Source: Spirochaetia bacterium (GTDB taxonomy: Bacteria; Spirochaetota; Spirochaetia; DSM-16054; Sediminispirochaetaceae). From it: a stretch of DNA of 41,299 bases. Below are positions 31,365 through 39,367 of the stretch, piece after piece. Both the position numbers and the translations under genes were made by a program. The notes under the pieces are model-generated. The model was not told where the DNA came from and did no database searches. It worked only from the letters and a program-made list of their open reading frames with translations. The stretch's first letter is position 1. Every line of letters starts with the position of its first letter. The stretch lies in assembly GCA_021736475.1 (NCBI GenBank), contig JAIPFV010000013.1, forward strand, positions 1 through 41,299. Reading direction: 5' to 3'.

Positions 31365-32561
31365 ATGAAGAAAAGAAAATTTTTTGTCGTATGCGCCATC
31401 CTAACGGTTCTGCTAATCTTCGGCAGTGTCTCGTTGTATGCGGGGGGAGCACAAGAAGAAGAGGATGCTGTTAAGATAGCATTTATCGGCCCCTTAACCG
31501 GACCAAATGCAGCCCAGGGGGTTGGAGCCCGTAATTCCTTCTTGATGGCTATTGATGAAGTGAATAATTCGGGTAAACTCCCATACACCATCGAGGTGAT
31601 TGTTTTGGATGATGAATCCAAACCGGGTACCGCAGCCTCGGTAGCTCAGATGGCCGTCTCAGATCCTGACATTGTAGCGGCAAGTGGTCACTGGAACAGC
31701 CCATGTGCCGAAGCAACTATTCCGATTTTTAAAAGTGAGGGAATCCCCTTTATCGTATGGGGCGCAATTAGCCCTACTCTAACCAGCAAAGAAAATTACC
31801 CGTATGTAACGCGGGTATGTCCTACCCAGGCACAGGAAAATATTCCTCTGGCGAAGTTCGCGATGGAAGAGCTTGATCGCCAGCGGTGGGCTATTATCTC
31901 CGACACATCTACATATGGAAAAAGCAATACCGAGGCATGGGAAAATAACGCCAAGGAATACTCCGGTGTGGAGATAGTCTCCCTTGATGAAATTCAGGTG
32001 GGCACCACTGATTTCAGACCCATTCTAAGCAAAATTAAAAATCGCGATCTGGACGGCGTGTATTTCGGAGGAGTAGTAATGGAGGGTGCTCTCGTGCGAC
32101 GTCAGATGGTGGAACTCGATATGGAGGATACATTAATGGTAGGTATCTCCGGTATCGTAGATGATAAGTTCATCGAAACTGCCGGTGCTGATGCAGCCGA
32201 GGGTGTTGTTGCGGTAAAGCCCGGCAAAGATATCTCCAGGATGTCCGGCGGGACTGAATTTGTAGAAAACTATAAGAGTGCCGGTTACAGCGAACCCTTC
32301 GGAGCTTATGGACCCTATGCCTATGACGCTGCCAAAATCATTACCACTGCTATGGCAAAAGTAGGCCCCGACAAAAACAAACTGATAGATGCAATCGCAA
32401 ATATTGAGTACAGCGGATTACTGGGAACCACAAGTTTCAATGAATTCGGGCAAACTGAGAATGTAGTAAGCACAATTTATGTTGTTCAAGACGGCAAATT
32501 TGTTCCCTGGTATGAATCAGATTATGAGGACGGTTCCCTCTCACTTCCGGGCGCCGACTAA
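31365..32561 (+). CDS. livK: Branched-chain amino acid-type ABC transporter, periplasmic binding protein
   Basis: A 398-residue secreted type I binding protein (HAAT family). A signal peptide (residues 1-24) ends in SVSLYAGG without a lipobox Cys, so it is likely soluble in the periplasm. Mature features are KIAFIGPLTGPNAAQGVG at the start of domain 1, AASGHWNSPCAEATIPIF, WAIISDTSTYGKSN, and TGNxxF-like LLGTTSFNEFGQ near the end. The ATG at 31365 follows AAGGAG. The ligand is not readable: this family also carries amides, urea, aromatics and nucleosides. Its position opposite the IclR-hydroxylase operon suggests the substrate of those enzymes. A hairpin plus U-tract follows the gene. Confidence 0.9.
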   Translation: MKKRKFFVVCAILTVLLIFGSVSLYAGGAQEEEDAVKIAFIGPLTGPNAAQGVGARNSFLMAIDEVNNSGKLPYTIEVIVLDDESKPGTAASVAQMAVSDPDIVAASGHWNSPCAEATIPIFKSEGIPFIVWGAISPTLTSKENYPYVTRVCPTQAQENIPLAKFAMEELDRQRWAIISDTSTYGKSNTEAWENNAKEYSGVEIVSLDEIQVGTTDFRPILSKIKNRDLDGVYFGGVVMEGALVRRQMVELDMEDTLMVGISGIVDDKFIETAGADAAEGVVAVKPGKDISRMSGGTEFVENYKSAGYSEPFGAYGPYAYDAAKIITTAMAKVGPDKNKLIDAIANIEYSGLLGTTSFNEFGQTENVVSTIYVVQDGKFVPWYESDYEDGSLSLPGAD

Positions 32562-32586
32562 AACCAAATATTAACTTTACATTTTT

Positions 32587-32622
32587 CGGCAATATGGAAA
32601 AAACCATATTGCCGACTTTTTT
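32587..32622 (+). terminator. Internal terminator/attenuator after binding-protein gene
   Basis: An 11-bp perfect stem, CGGCAATATGG (32587-32597) and CCATATTGCCG (32604-32614), loop of six A, followed by ACTTTTTT. It lies between the binding-protein gene and the permease gene, the common arrangement that yields more binding protein than membrane subunits. Confidence 0.85.
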
Positions 32623-32640
32623 AGGAAGGGGAAAAAATAT

Positions 32641-33561
32641 ATGCTATACGCTCAGATTTTGAATGCAGTAATGCTCGGTTGTACTTATTCCCTGGTTGCA
32701 ATCGGCTTTTCACTTTTCTTCGGTGTCCTGGATACGGTCGTTTTCTGTGCAGGAGATGTTGCCATTTTCAGCTCTTTTTCCGTGGTATTTCTGGTACAAT
32801 TGATCGGTTTTTACAATATCTTCTTTGGACTATTTAACCCGGTGGCAGCACTTCTACTTACAGTTATAGTTGCCGCAATTTTCACAGCTATTCTCATGGT
32901 ACTTTTGTACCAACTAGTAATCAAACCCTTCGAGAACAAAAGCAGCCTCATGCCCTTGCTCAGTACCATCGCAGCAGGAATTGCCCTGCGGGAACTAATC
33001 GGCATTTTTTTTCCTGAAGGCAGAAATCCCCGGTCGTTTCCCGAATTACTCTCAAACGAGAGAATTCTGCAGGAACTCCCGGGGATTTCTTGGAGAAATG
33101 CAATAATCATCGTTGCCACAATCCTAATTGTTGCAATCCTCTACTGGTTTATTAATAAAACCAAGATCGGGCTCTCCATACAAGCAGTATCACAAAATCG
33201 TGAGGCAGCTACTATGGTCGGTATTAATCGCAATCTTGTCATCTACGTCACTTTTATTGTGGGTGGATTGATCCTTGGTTTCGGCGGCTTTCTAATAGGT
33301 TCCTATTATGCGGTCATACGCTTTGACCTCGGGGCAGGTTTCGGGCTTAAAGGATTTTCCGCAGCTGTCGTAGGCGGACTAGGGAATGTGTACGGAGCCA
33401 TTGTCGGCAGCATGTTAATTGCCTTTGCCGAAGTTTTTGTAACTGCCTATATACCAGGGGGAACCGCATACGCGAGCATTGCAGCCTTTGTTTTAGTGCT
33501 CGCATTCATCCTTTTCAAACCCGAAGGTGTTCTCGGCAATAAATCTGTCGAGAAAGTATAA
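32641..33561 (+). CDS. livH: HAAT-family ABC transporter permease, LivH type
   Basis: A 306-residue permease with about eight hydrophobic segments. The N-terminal GCTYSLVAIGFSLFFGVLD, and the C-terminal IQAVSQNREAATMVGINRN loop followed by GFGLKGFSAAVVGGLGNVYGAI, are family hallmarks (the EAA-like coupling loop and the conserved GG region). It pairs with the LivM-type permease 25 bp downstream. AGGAAGGGG lies about ten bases before the ATG. Confidence 0.93.
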   Translation: MLYAQILNAVMLGCTYSLVAIGFSLFFGVLDTVVFCAGDVAIFSSFSVVFLVQLIGFYNIFFGLFNPVAALLLTVIVAAIFTAILMVLLYQLVIKPFENKSSLMPLLSTIAAGIALRELIGIFFPEGRNPRSFPELLSNERILQELPGISWRNAIIIVATILIVAILYWFINKTKIGLSIQAVSQNREAATMVGINRNLVIYVTFIVGGLILGFGGFLIGSYYAVIRFDLGAGFGLKGFSAAVVGGLGNVYGAIVGSMLIAFAEVFVTAYIPGGTAYASIAAFVLVLAFILFKPEGVLGNKSVEKV

Positions 33562-33585
33562 ATCAACAGAAACAGGGAGATTCCA

Positions 33586-34752
33586 GTGACAGAAAATAAA
33601 ATCTACACACACAAAATAGAGAAGTTGCTTCCTTCGCTGGGAGTCGTGGTTTTTTTCGCAGCCCTAGCGGTGGCCATCACAGGCAGTTTATGGTCGACCC
33701 TCATTATTCTAATAGGAATGACCGGATTATTGATATACGGAGAGAAACACGGCCAGGTCGACAGAGCCTATATTCGGGTGGAAGAAAGGCGAAGTTCTAC
33801 TCTCACGGTACTCATAATCTGTATAGTCCTGCTTCCTTTTATCCTCAAAGGAAACAGCTATTTTCTCCATATAGCTGTAATGGCGGGTATCTACGCAATA
33901 GTCGCATTGGGGCTTAATTTTCAAATCGGAAGCATGGGTCAGGTAAACTTTGCTCCTGCGGCTATGTTCGGCGTAGGGGCCTATACATCGGCAATGGTAA
34001 CGGTAAGATTAGGCGCTTCCCCCTGGATCGGCCTGATAGCCGCAATGATAGTTACTGCCGGAATGGGGATAGTCTTCGGTTTTCCGGCTCTCAAAACCAG
34101 GGGCTTCTATTTTTCTCTTGTTACTATTGCCTTGCAGACAATTTTTATTCTATTGGTAGTGAACACAGAATGGCTGGGCGGGCCAAATGGTATCCCAGGA
34201 ATTCCGGCCTTTTCGCTTTTTGGACAATCCCTTAAAAAAAGCGGCATGCTTTTAGGAACACCCATCCCTTACCAAATGAACTATATTTACCTCACATTTA
34301 CGCTACTGCTATTATTAATAGTCATATCCAAACGCTTGTATTCTTCGAGAATCGGCCTCGCATGGAATGCTATCGAGGAAGATGAAATCGTTGCCTCCAC
34401 ACAGGGGATTAACCTTACCAAAGTGAAGCTGCTCTCTTTTTCCATCGGTTCGGTCTTCGCCGGTATTGCCGGTTCTCTTTACGCTCACTATACCAGCTTT
34501 ATTGGCGTCGAGGATTTCGATTTCAACAAGTCACTTATCTTTATTTGTATGGTGCTTCTAGGCGGTATGGACAACCCGATAGGCGTAACGATCGGTGCGA
34601 TTATGCTTACCGTAATCGATGAAAAACTACGCATCTTTGCAGATTATCGAATGTTGATGTACAGCATTATACTAATCGTTGTATTGGTGGTACGCTCACA
34701 GGGTTTATTACCTAAACGTAACCGAAAGTACCCTCTTGGGGAGGAGAACTAA
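33586..34752 (+). CDS. livM: HAAT-family ABC transporter permease, LivM type
   Basis: A 388-residue permease with two extra N-terminal membrane helices, as in LivM proteins. Characteristic segments are YAIVALGLNFQIGSMGQVNFAPAAMFGVGAYTSA (about 100-135), GFPALKTRGFYFSLVTIALQ, WNAIEEDEIVASTQGIN in the coupling loop, and IFICMVLLGGMDNPIGVTIGA near the C-terminus. The downstream ATPase gene starts 5 bp after its stop. Confidence 0.93.
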   Translation: MTENKIYTHKIEKLLPSLGVVVFFAALAVAITGSLWSTLIILIGMTGLLIYGEKHGQVDRAYIRVEERRSSTLTVLIICIVLLPFILKGNSYFLHIAVMAGIYAIVALGLNFQIGSMGQVNFAPAAMFGVGAYTSAMVTVRLGASPWIGLIAAMIVTAGMGIVFGFPALKTRGFYFSLVTIALQTIFILLVVNTEWLGGPNGIPGIPAFSLFGQSLKKSGMLLGTPIPYQMNYIYLTFTLLLLLIVISKRLYSSRIGLAWNAIEEDEIVASTQGINLTKVKLLSFSIGSVFAGIAGSLYAHYTSFIGVEDFDFNKSLIFICMVLLGGMDNPIGVTIGAIMLTVIDEKLRIFADYRMLMYSIILIVVLVVRSQGLLPKRNRKYPLGEEN

Positions 34753-34756
34753 GCGT

Positions 34757-35521
34757 ATGGATACTTTATTACACACAAAAAACCTTACCATCCATTTCGG
34801 AGGCTTAATTGCGGTGGACAGCGTCTCTTGCTCAATGGGAAACGAGGTACTCGGACTAATCGGGCCTAACGGGTCCGGAAAAACTACCTTTTTGAATCTG
34901 GTCAGCGGTATCTACAGTTCAACCGGGGGTAAAATAGAATTTCAAGGACAGGATATTACCAGGCTCAAAACCCATGAAATTCGAAGCGCCGGAATAGCAA
35001 GAACATTTCAAACCAATCGGCTCTGCGAAAAACTGACCGTATTAGATAACATGCTGCTGGGTTTATACTCAAAGCAGAACACCAGCTGGTGGAAGGTTAT
35101 TCTGAGTCAGAAAACACATTACCGTGAGCTAAAAGAAAATATTTCTACCTGCCTGGAAGTTCTTGGATACTTTAATAAGAATCTCATTGATAGAAAATAC
35201 GAGCTTATAGATACAATCCCCCTCATTGATCGGCGCAGAATCGAGATCGCCCGCGCTCTGGTCAGTAATCCAAGCCTGCTGCTGCTGGATGAACCCACGG
35301 CAGGTCTTAACCAAGAAGAGACTGCCAACATCGTCGATGACCTAAAACGAGTCCGCGAGAAGACCCATACCAGCATTATTTTCATTGAGCACGATATGGG
35401 GGTAATATCCACCATCGCAGACAGAGTGATAGTCTTGAACGCCGGAAAAATAATCGCAGAGGGGTCTTTTGAAGAGATTTCGAAGAGTGAAGAAGTACGC
35501 ACCGCATATTTAGGGAGTTGA
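34757..35521 (+). CDS. livG: HAAT-family ABC ATPase, LivG type, with degenerate signature motif
   Basis: A 254-residue ATPase starting at ATG 34757 (MDTLLHTKNL); longer in-frame readings extend into livM and are not conserved. Walker A GPNGSGKT (36-43), Q-loop FQT (near 84), Walker B LLLLDEP (174-180), D-loop AGLN and switch His212 (EHDMG) are intact. The ABC signature is not: where LivG proteins have a LSYGQQRR-type motif there is IPLIDRRR (154-161), so the signature Ser, Gly and Gln are gone. The reading frame is undisturbed on both sides. In the LivG-LivF dimer, one of the two ATP sites would thus be degenerate. Confidence 0.92.
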   Translation: MDTLLHTKNLTIHFGGLIAVDSVSCSMGNEVLGLIGPNGSGKTTFLNLVSGIYSSTGGKIEFQGQDITRLKTHEIRSAGIARTFQTNRLCEKLTVLDNMLLGLYSKQNTSWWKVILSQKTHYRELKENISTCLEVLGYFNKNLIDRKYELIDTIPLIDRRRIEIARALVSNPSLLLLDEPTAGLNQEETANIVDDLKRVREKTHTSIIFIEHDMGVISTIADRVIVLNAGKIIAEGSFEEISKSEEVRTAYLGS

Positions 35522-35524
35522 AAG

Positions 35525-36235
35525 ATGTTGTTAGAATTGTCGGATGTTTATACAAAATATGGTCAAATTCCAATGCTGCAGGGTGTTTCAATGACCATTG
35601 ATGCCGGTGATGCCGCCTGTGTGCTTGGATCAAACGGAGCTGGAAAAACTACCCTGCTGAAAACGATTATTGGGATAGTAAAACCCTTTCAAGGTAGTCT
35701 CAGTTATCGCGGCGAGAATATCACGCCACTCCCTTCCCACAAAATTATTCAGAGAGGCATCGCAATAGTACCCGAACGAGAAGGGTTATTCCCCGGTTTA
35801 TCGGTCGATGACAATTTGCGTTTGGGTGCCTACTATGAGAAGGATAAATACGCCCTCGCCCAGCGTAAAGAAGAGGTTTTGGCAATCTTCCCGCGACTTC
35901 GCGAACGTATTTCGCAGCAAGCCGGTACACTGAGCGGTGGTGAGAGAAAGATGCTTGGTATTGCCCGAGCCATATTGGCTAACCCCCAATTGATTCTTAT
36001 GGACGAACCTTCCCTAGGTCTAGCTCCTGCTCTTGTAAATGAGGTCTATGGGGTAATAAAAAAAATAAAGGAAGAAAAAAAAATAGCCCTATTGATTATT
36101 GAGCAAAACGCGCAGAAGGCACTGGATGTTGTCGACCGGGGTTATATCATGCAGAAGGGCAGCATTATCGGCTCGGGCAGCCGTGATGAGTTAAGCGAAA
36201 ATGAGATAGTAAAAAGCTCATATCTGGTCTCTTAA
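35525..36235 (+). CDS. livF: HAAT-family ABC ATPase, LivF type
   Basis: A 236-residue ATPase with Walker A GSNGAGKT (about 37-44), Q-loop, IAIVPEREGLFPGLSVDDNL (a LivF hallmark), canonical signature LSGGERKM, Walker B LILMDEPSLGL and switch His replaced by Gln in IIEQNAQKAL, as is usual for LivF. The start is 3 bp after the livG stop. An intrinsic terminator follows, closing the importer operon. Confidence 0.95.
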   Translation: MLLELSDVYTKYGQIPMLQGVSMTIDAGDAACVLGSNGAGKTTLLKTIIGIVKPFQGSLSYRGENITPLPSHKIIQRGIAIVPEREGLFPGLSVDDNLRLGAYYEKDKYALAQRKEEVLAIFPRLRERISQQAGTLSGGERKMLGIARAILANPQLILMDEPSLGLAPALVNEVYGVIKKIKEEKKIALLIIEQNAQKALDVVDRGYIMQKGSIIGSGSRDELSENEIVKSSYLVS

Positions 36236-36241
36236 CATAAG

Positions 36242-36284
36242 GGTGCCTTCAGTGTCTTGGGAAGGCACCTTTACTAATTCTTTT
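36242..36284 (+). terminator. Intrinsic terminator of importer operon
   Basis: A 9-bp stem, GGTGCCTTC (36242-36250) with GAAGGCACC (36261-36269), 10-nt loop, then a T-rich run TTTACTAATTCTTTT, starting 7 bp after the livF stop. Confidence 0.8.
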
Positions 36285-36371
36285 ACACAACAGCCTTACA
36301 TGAAATAAAATTTTTTGGATGTCACCACATTCGACCATAAGCACCGCCTGAATCTTTTCAAGCCGCTAACC

Positions 36372-36400
36372 TTGACACCGAAGATCAGTTATTCTACCCT
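36372..36400 (+). promoter_or_regulatory. Possible promoter of the diguanylate cyclase gene
   Basis: TTGACA (36372-36377) and TACCCT (36395-36400) are 17 bp apart, 23 bp before the ATG at 36424. A five-codon reading frame (ATG at 36410) ends with a TGA overlapping that ATG; it may be chance. Confidence 0.4.
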
Positions 36401-36423
36401 TTGGCCAGTATGAAGATAGAAAA

Positions 36424-38280
36424 ATGAATATACCTCAGTTGTTACTGCATCACCCAGCATCTTCATTTCTCAGGTTCGCTGGCGTATGTATGCTGCTGAG
36501 TGGTTTTTCCCTGTCCGCATACGCAGCTCCCTCAGGCCACGATCTCAGGGTACAAGAGGGCTCTATTTCTCTATCCGGCAGCCCCTCTTCAGTTGTACTT
36601 GCCTTAAGTGGAGAGTGGAACTTTTTACCGGGCCAATTAGTTCGTTCCCAATCGGACTCAAAAAACTGGACCCGCCTTCGCGTCCCGGGTGAGTGGAGCC
36701 GGGCCGTAAGCCCTGAAAACGGATTAGAACTGGGAACCTATGCGCTTAGCATACACGGGCTGGAACCGGGGACAATGTACGCGGTTCACCTTGGAGAAAT
36801 CGGGGCGGTAGCACGTGTATTCGCCAACGGTCGGTTTATCGGAAAAACCGGAGAGCTTAATCCGGAGCATGGCGGGCCGGAGATTTCCTTTGCCCGGCCC
36901 ATCTACTCTTTTAATGCCCGCCAGGGCATCAACGAGATAACCGTACAGGTTGCCAATGGCGATCTTGCGGTGGGCGGTATATGGCAGAATATTTTATTTG
37001 GTACCGCTGATACACTCTATCAGCATAGATTACTTCGAAGTGCTCTGGAGATGTTTTTCATAGGCGGTATTTTTCTACTCGGCATGTACTATTTTTGGGT
37101 GTACCTTCTCTGGCCCGGCCAGCACTCTTCCATGCTGCTGGCTTTATACAGTTTTTTAGTAGCCCTGAAGTCTGTTTTTTCAGGGCAACAGATACTTTTT
37201 ACCGCTATACCTTCCATTCCCGACGTACTCGTAATCCGCCTGGCGCACCTGGCCACAGTAGTAGCTGTACCGGTGCTTCTGCAGTTTTTCCGCTATTTGT
37301 ATCCCGGCATCACCGGGAAAACCGGCATACGGTTAAGCTGCAGTGTAGCCCTTCTGCAATCGCTTATTATAGTATTTTTTCCTCCTCATGTTTTTCAGGT
37401 AACCGCTTTTATGTACCACGGGGTAATTACCCTGCATGTGCCATATGTAGCTTGGATCTTTTACCGAGCCCGGAAACGGGGAGATTCCGGGGTACCAATA
37501 GGAGTTATCGGCTTTGCAGTACTGCTGCTGACGGGAACAAACGACATCCTGCATGACCAGGGCGTCATTCAAACCACATATATGTGGAACATCGGTTTTT
37601 TCTGCTTCCTCTTTGCCCAATCCATACTACAGGCGTATCGTTTTAGAACAATCAATGAAGAATCAGAGCGGGTAAAGCTGAATCTGAAACAGGCAGTTGC
37701 TAAGCGTACAGCTCAACTTACCAGGGAACGTAATAAATTATCCCAAATAGCAAAAACAGACGGACTTACCGGGCTGCATAATCGACGTTACGGGATGGAG
37801 CAGTTACAGAAAGAGCTTAACCGTGTCAGGCGCTACGGAGGCTGCATGGTGGTTGCGCTGATAGATATTGATAATTTTAAGGTTATTAACGATACCCATG
37901 GACACCTTGCGGGTGATAAGGTCTTAACCAGGATAGGAACCCTGTTTACCGAGGAACTGCGAAAGGTTGATTTTAGTGCCCGCTGGGGAGGAGAAGAGTT
38001 CCTGCTCTTTTTCCCCAATACCGATTTAGAAAATGGAAAAATTGTGCTGGAGAAACTCCGTGAGAGCTTTTCTAGCCACATCTTTCACAGTAAAAGCGAA
38101 CCTTTCACCGTAAGTTTCAGTTACGGCCTAAGCGACTTTAATGGAGGGAAAGAGGGCATAGAAGAAGTCCTGCAGCACTGCGACTACGCCTTATACCACG
38201 CCAAGGAAACCGGACGAAACCGGGGAGCAATCTACTCGGAGGCGCTCCAGCCGATTACTTCCTTGGAGCGACAATCCTGA
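36424..38280 (+). CDS. Membrane-bound diguanylate cyclase (7TM sensor, GGDEF)
   Basis: A 618-residue protein. A signal or anchor helix (about 14-35, ending SAYAAPSG) is followed by a periplasmic beta-sandwich domain (about 40-195) resembling 7TMR-DISM extracellular domains: LSGEWNFLPGQL, LRVPGEWSR, LGTYALSIHGL, INEITVQVAN. About seven membrane helices (200-405) and a short coiled coil lead to the GGDEF domain (from about 445). The catalytic motif is GGEEF at 522-526, and the inhibitory I-site RxxD (513-516, RKVD) is intact, so it should make c-di-GMP with product feedback. A phage-type terminator and importer operon precede it. It is convergent with a 124-aa gene, overlapping by 26 bp. Confidence 0.92.
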   Translation: MNIPQLLLHHPASSFLRFAGVCMLLSGFSLSAYAAPSGHDLRVQEGSISLSGSPSSVVLALSGEWNFLPGQLVRSQSDSKNWTRLRVPGEWSRAVSPENGLELGTYALSIHGLEPGTMYAVHLGEIGAVARVFANGRFIGKTGELNPEHGGPEISFARPIYSFNARQGINEITVQVANGDLAVGGIWQNILFGTADTLYQHRLLRSALEMFFIGGIFLLGMYYFWVYLLWPGQHSSMLLALYSFLVALKSVFSGQQILFTAIPSIPDVLVIRLAHLATVVAVPVLLQFFRYLYPGITGKTGIRLSCSVALLQSLIIVFFPPHVFQVTAFMYHGVITLHVPYVAWIFYRARKRGDSGVPIGVIGFAVLLLTGTNDILHDQGVIQTTYMWNIGFFCFLFAQSILQAYRFRTINEESERVKLNLKQAVAKRTAQLTRERNKLSQIAKTDGLTGLHNRRYGMEQLQKELNRVRRYGGCMVVALIDIDNFKVINDTHGHLAGDKVLTRIGTLFTEELRKVDFSARWGGEEFLLFFPNTDLENGKIVLEKLRESFSSHIFHSKSEPFTVSFSYGLSDFNGGKEGIEEVLQHCDYALYHAKETGRNRGAIYSEALQPITSLERQS

Positions 38281-38629
38281 TATCGCGAATATTGCCCAGC
38301 ATATCCAGGCTGTAGCAGCGCATCAAGGCAGGTTTACTGTTGTGGTACTCTTGCAGTACCAGGAAATCGGTGCAAGCCGGTATTTGAATAAGCTCGCCCA
38401 GATCCAACTTTCTCAGAAGCTTGCGGCTTTTCATCACTGTTTGCATTGAGAACTTCCTGCCGGTGGACGGCTGGTAGTACGCCTCATCCCGCCCTTTAGT
38501 CTCCAATGCCAGTATCTTCCACACCACCTGTGCCCGGCGCCCCTCATCGTCAAGCACCTCGTAATTAAACTCGTCGACCTCAAGCAGCATGCCCGGCACT
38601 ATCTCTATATCATTCCAAAAAAGTCCCAT
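38255..38629 (-). CDS. Conserved-looking 124-aa protein, unknown function
   Basis: A soluble, beta-rich 124-residue protein beginning MGLFWNDIEIVPGMLLEVDE and ending in IRDIRIVAPRK, with no signal peptide or membrane segment. I do not recognise the family. It could be a small regulatory or RNA/nucleotide-binding barrel, but nothing proves that. Its ATG is 8 nt after a TATACT -10 box (complement of 38638-38643) with no Shine-Dalgarno, so a leaderless message is likely, and an 11-bp palindrome ATACA-C-TGTAT (38641-38651) overlaps that box. It is convergent with, and overlaps the end of, the diguanylate cyclase gene. It is the last chromosomal gene before the integrated element. Confidence 0.6.
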   Translation of the reverse strand: MGLFWNDIEIVPGMLLEVDEFNYEVLDDEGRRAQVVWKILALETKGRDEAYYQPSTGRKFSMQTVMKSRKLLRKLDLGELIQIPACTDFLVLQEYHNSKPALMRCYSLDMLGNIRDIRIVAPRK

Positions 38630-38695
38630 TGACTTGGAGTATACACTGTATGGGGGAAGGGTAAAAAGGGTAAGCTAAGGGGATGGGCAAATAAA

Positions 38696-38730
38696 CAAAA
38701 AAAGCCCCTGCGGCAGCAACCACAAGGACT
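38696..38730 (-). terminator. Intrinsic terminator of the interrupted tRNA-Val gene
   Basis: On the minus strand, AGTCCTTGTGG (38730-38720), a 6-nt loop, and CCGCAGGGGCT (38713-38703) pair through Watson-Crick and G-U pairs and are followed by seven T. It begins 9 bp beyond the tRNA 3' end. Confidence 0.8.
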
Positions 38731-38738
38731 CTGTAGGA

Positions 38739-38778
38739 TGGGCGGCACGGGATTCGAACCTGTGACCTCATGCGTGTC
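38739..38778 (-). other. 3' part of tRNA-Val(GAC): attachment-site scar (attL/attR)
   Basis: Read on the minus strand this is a tRNA from the anticodon (GAC) through the 3' side of the anticodon stem (GCATG), variable loop, T-arm with TTCGAAT loop, acceptor strand GCCGCCC and discriminator A. The match is to tRNA-Val(GAC). No D-arm, 5' acceptor strand or anticodon 5' strand lies upstream; T33 is already a C, and the T-stem has one A-C mismatch. Presence of the native terminator to the left and phage-like genes to the right identifies this as the junction left when an element integrated into the tRNA gene. The intact tRNA should lie at the far end of the element, outside the window. Confidence 0.8.
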
Positions 38779-38925
38779 GAAAATGCCGGGTTCAATTTTC
38801 TCCAATAATACCCTAAAATTTCTCTATTATTGTGTTGTGTTCTGGCTATTTCAGGCATTAGTGGAGGAAATGATACACACACTCGTACACACAGCTTTTT
38901 CTTGAAAACTTTTTATTTCTACCCA

Positions 38926-38954
38926 TTGACATATAGGCACATAGTGCCTATAAT
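38926..38954 (+). promoter_or_regulatory. Consensus sigma70 promoter with a palindromic operator in the spacer
   Basis: Perfect TTGACA (38926-38931) and perfect TATAAT (38949-38954) with the ideal 17-bp spacer. Inside it is a perfect inverted repeat, TATAGGCAC (38932-38940) and GTGCCTATA (38944-38952), separated by ATA, so a bound dimer would cover the spacer and the -10 box. A hairpin GGTTGA/TCAACC (38965-38981) follows at the expected 5' end of the RNA. Confidence 0.85.
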
Positions 38955-39030
38955 ACAAGTACAAGGTTGAGGAAATCAACCGCGGCCGCCCGGTATGGGA
39001 AGGCTGAAATCCTCCGAAAAGGAGAAGCGC

Positions 39031-39360
39031 ATGAAGCATGCTGATCTTTCACACAACTACCGGTTAGTGGTACCGACCACCATTTATAACCGGGTAGCTC
39101 CCGCCGATGTTGTCGAGCGGATCCGCCACCAGGTGAAAACAACTTTGGCGGATACCTTCGGTGGTTACACCGAAGAGACCGGGATCGGCGGTTATACCGC
39201 AGAGTCCGGAGAGCTCATTGAGGAACAGGTGTACATCATTGAAGCCTGCTACTGTGAGCCGAATGACGAAGTTGTCATGAAGCTCGCCGAGCTGATCAAA
39301 ACCGAACTCCAGCAGGAATCGGTGATGGTCCGCAAAGACAACGAAGTCTACTTTGTTTAG
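39031..39360 (+). CDS. Small phage-encoded protein A, unknown function
   Basis: A 109-residue protein from ATG 39031 (AAGGAG six bases upstream; earlier in-frame starts lack a ribosome site). It reads as a mixed alpha/beta fold: strand (RLVVPTTIYN), helix (ADVVERIRHQVKTTLADTF), strand with GIGGYTAESG, the strand LIEEQVYIIEA, helix (EVVMKLAELIKTELQQ) and C-terminal strand ending NEVYFV. No signal peptide or membrane segment. The central part aligns without gaps to the next gene's product (11 of 28 identities, including IEEQV). I do not recognise the family. It is first in the three-gene operon behind the operator-promoter; a GC-rich hairpin follows it. Confidence 0.7.
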   Translation: MKHADLSHNYRLVVPTTIYNRVAPADVVERIRHQVKTTLADTFGGYTEETGIGGYTAESGELIEEQVYIIEACYCEPNDEVVMKLAELIKTELQQESVMVRKDNEVYFV

Positions 39361-39367
39361 ACTTCCC

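Noticed and set aside
38605..38882. Minus-strand frames running through the tRNA fragment
   Set aside because: They cross the tRNA remnant and its terminator and show no domain; an integrase C-terminus was considered, but no Arg/His/Tyr recombinase motif is present.
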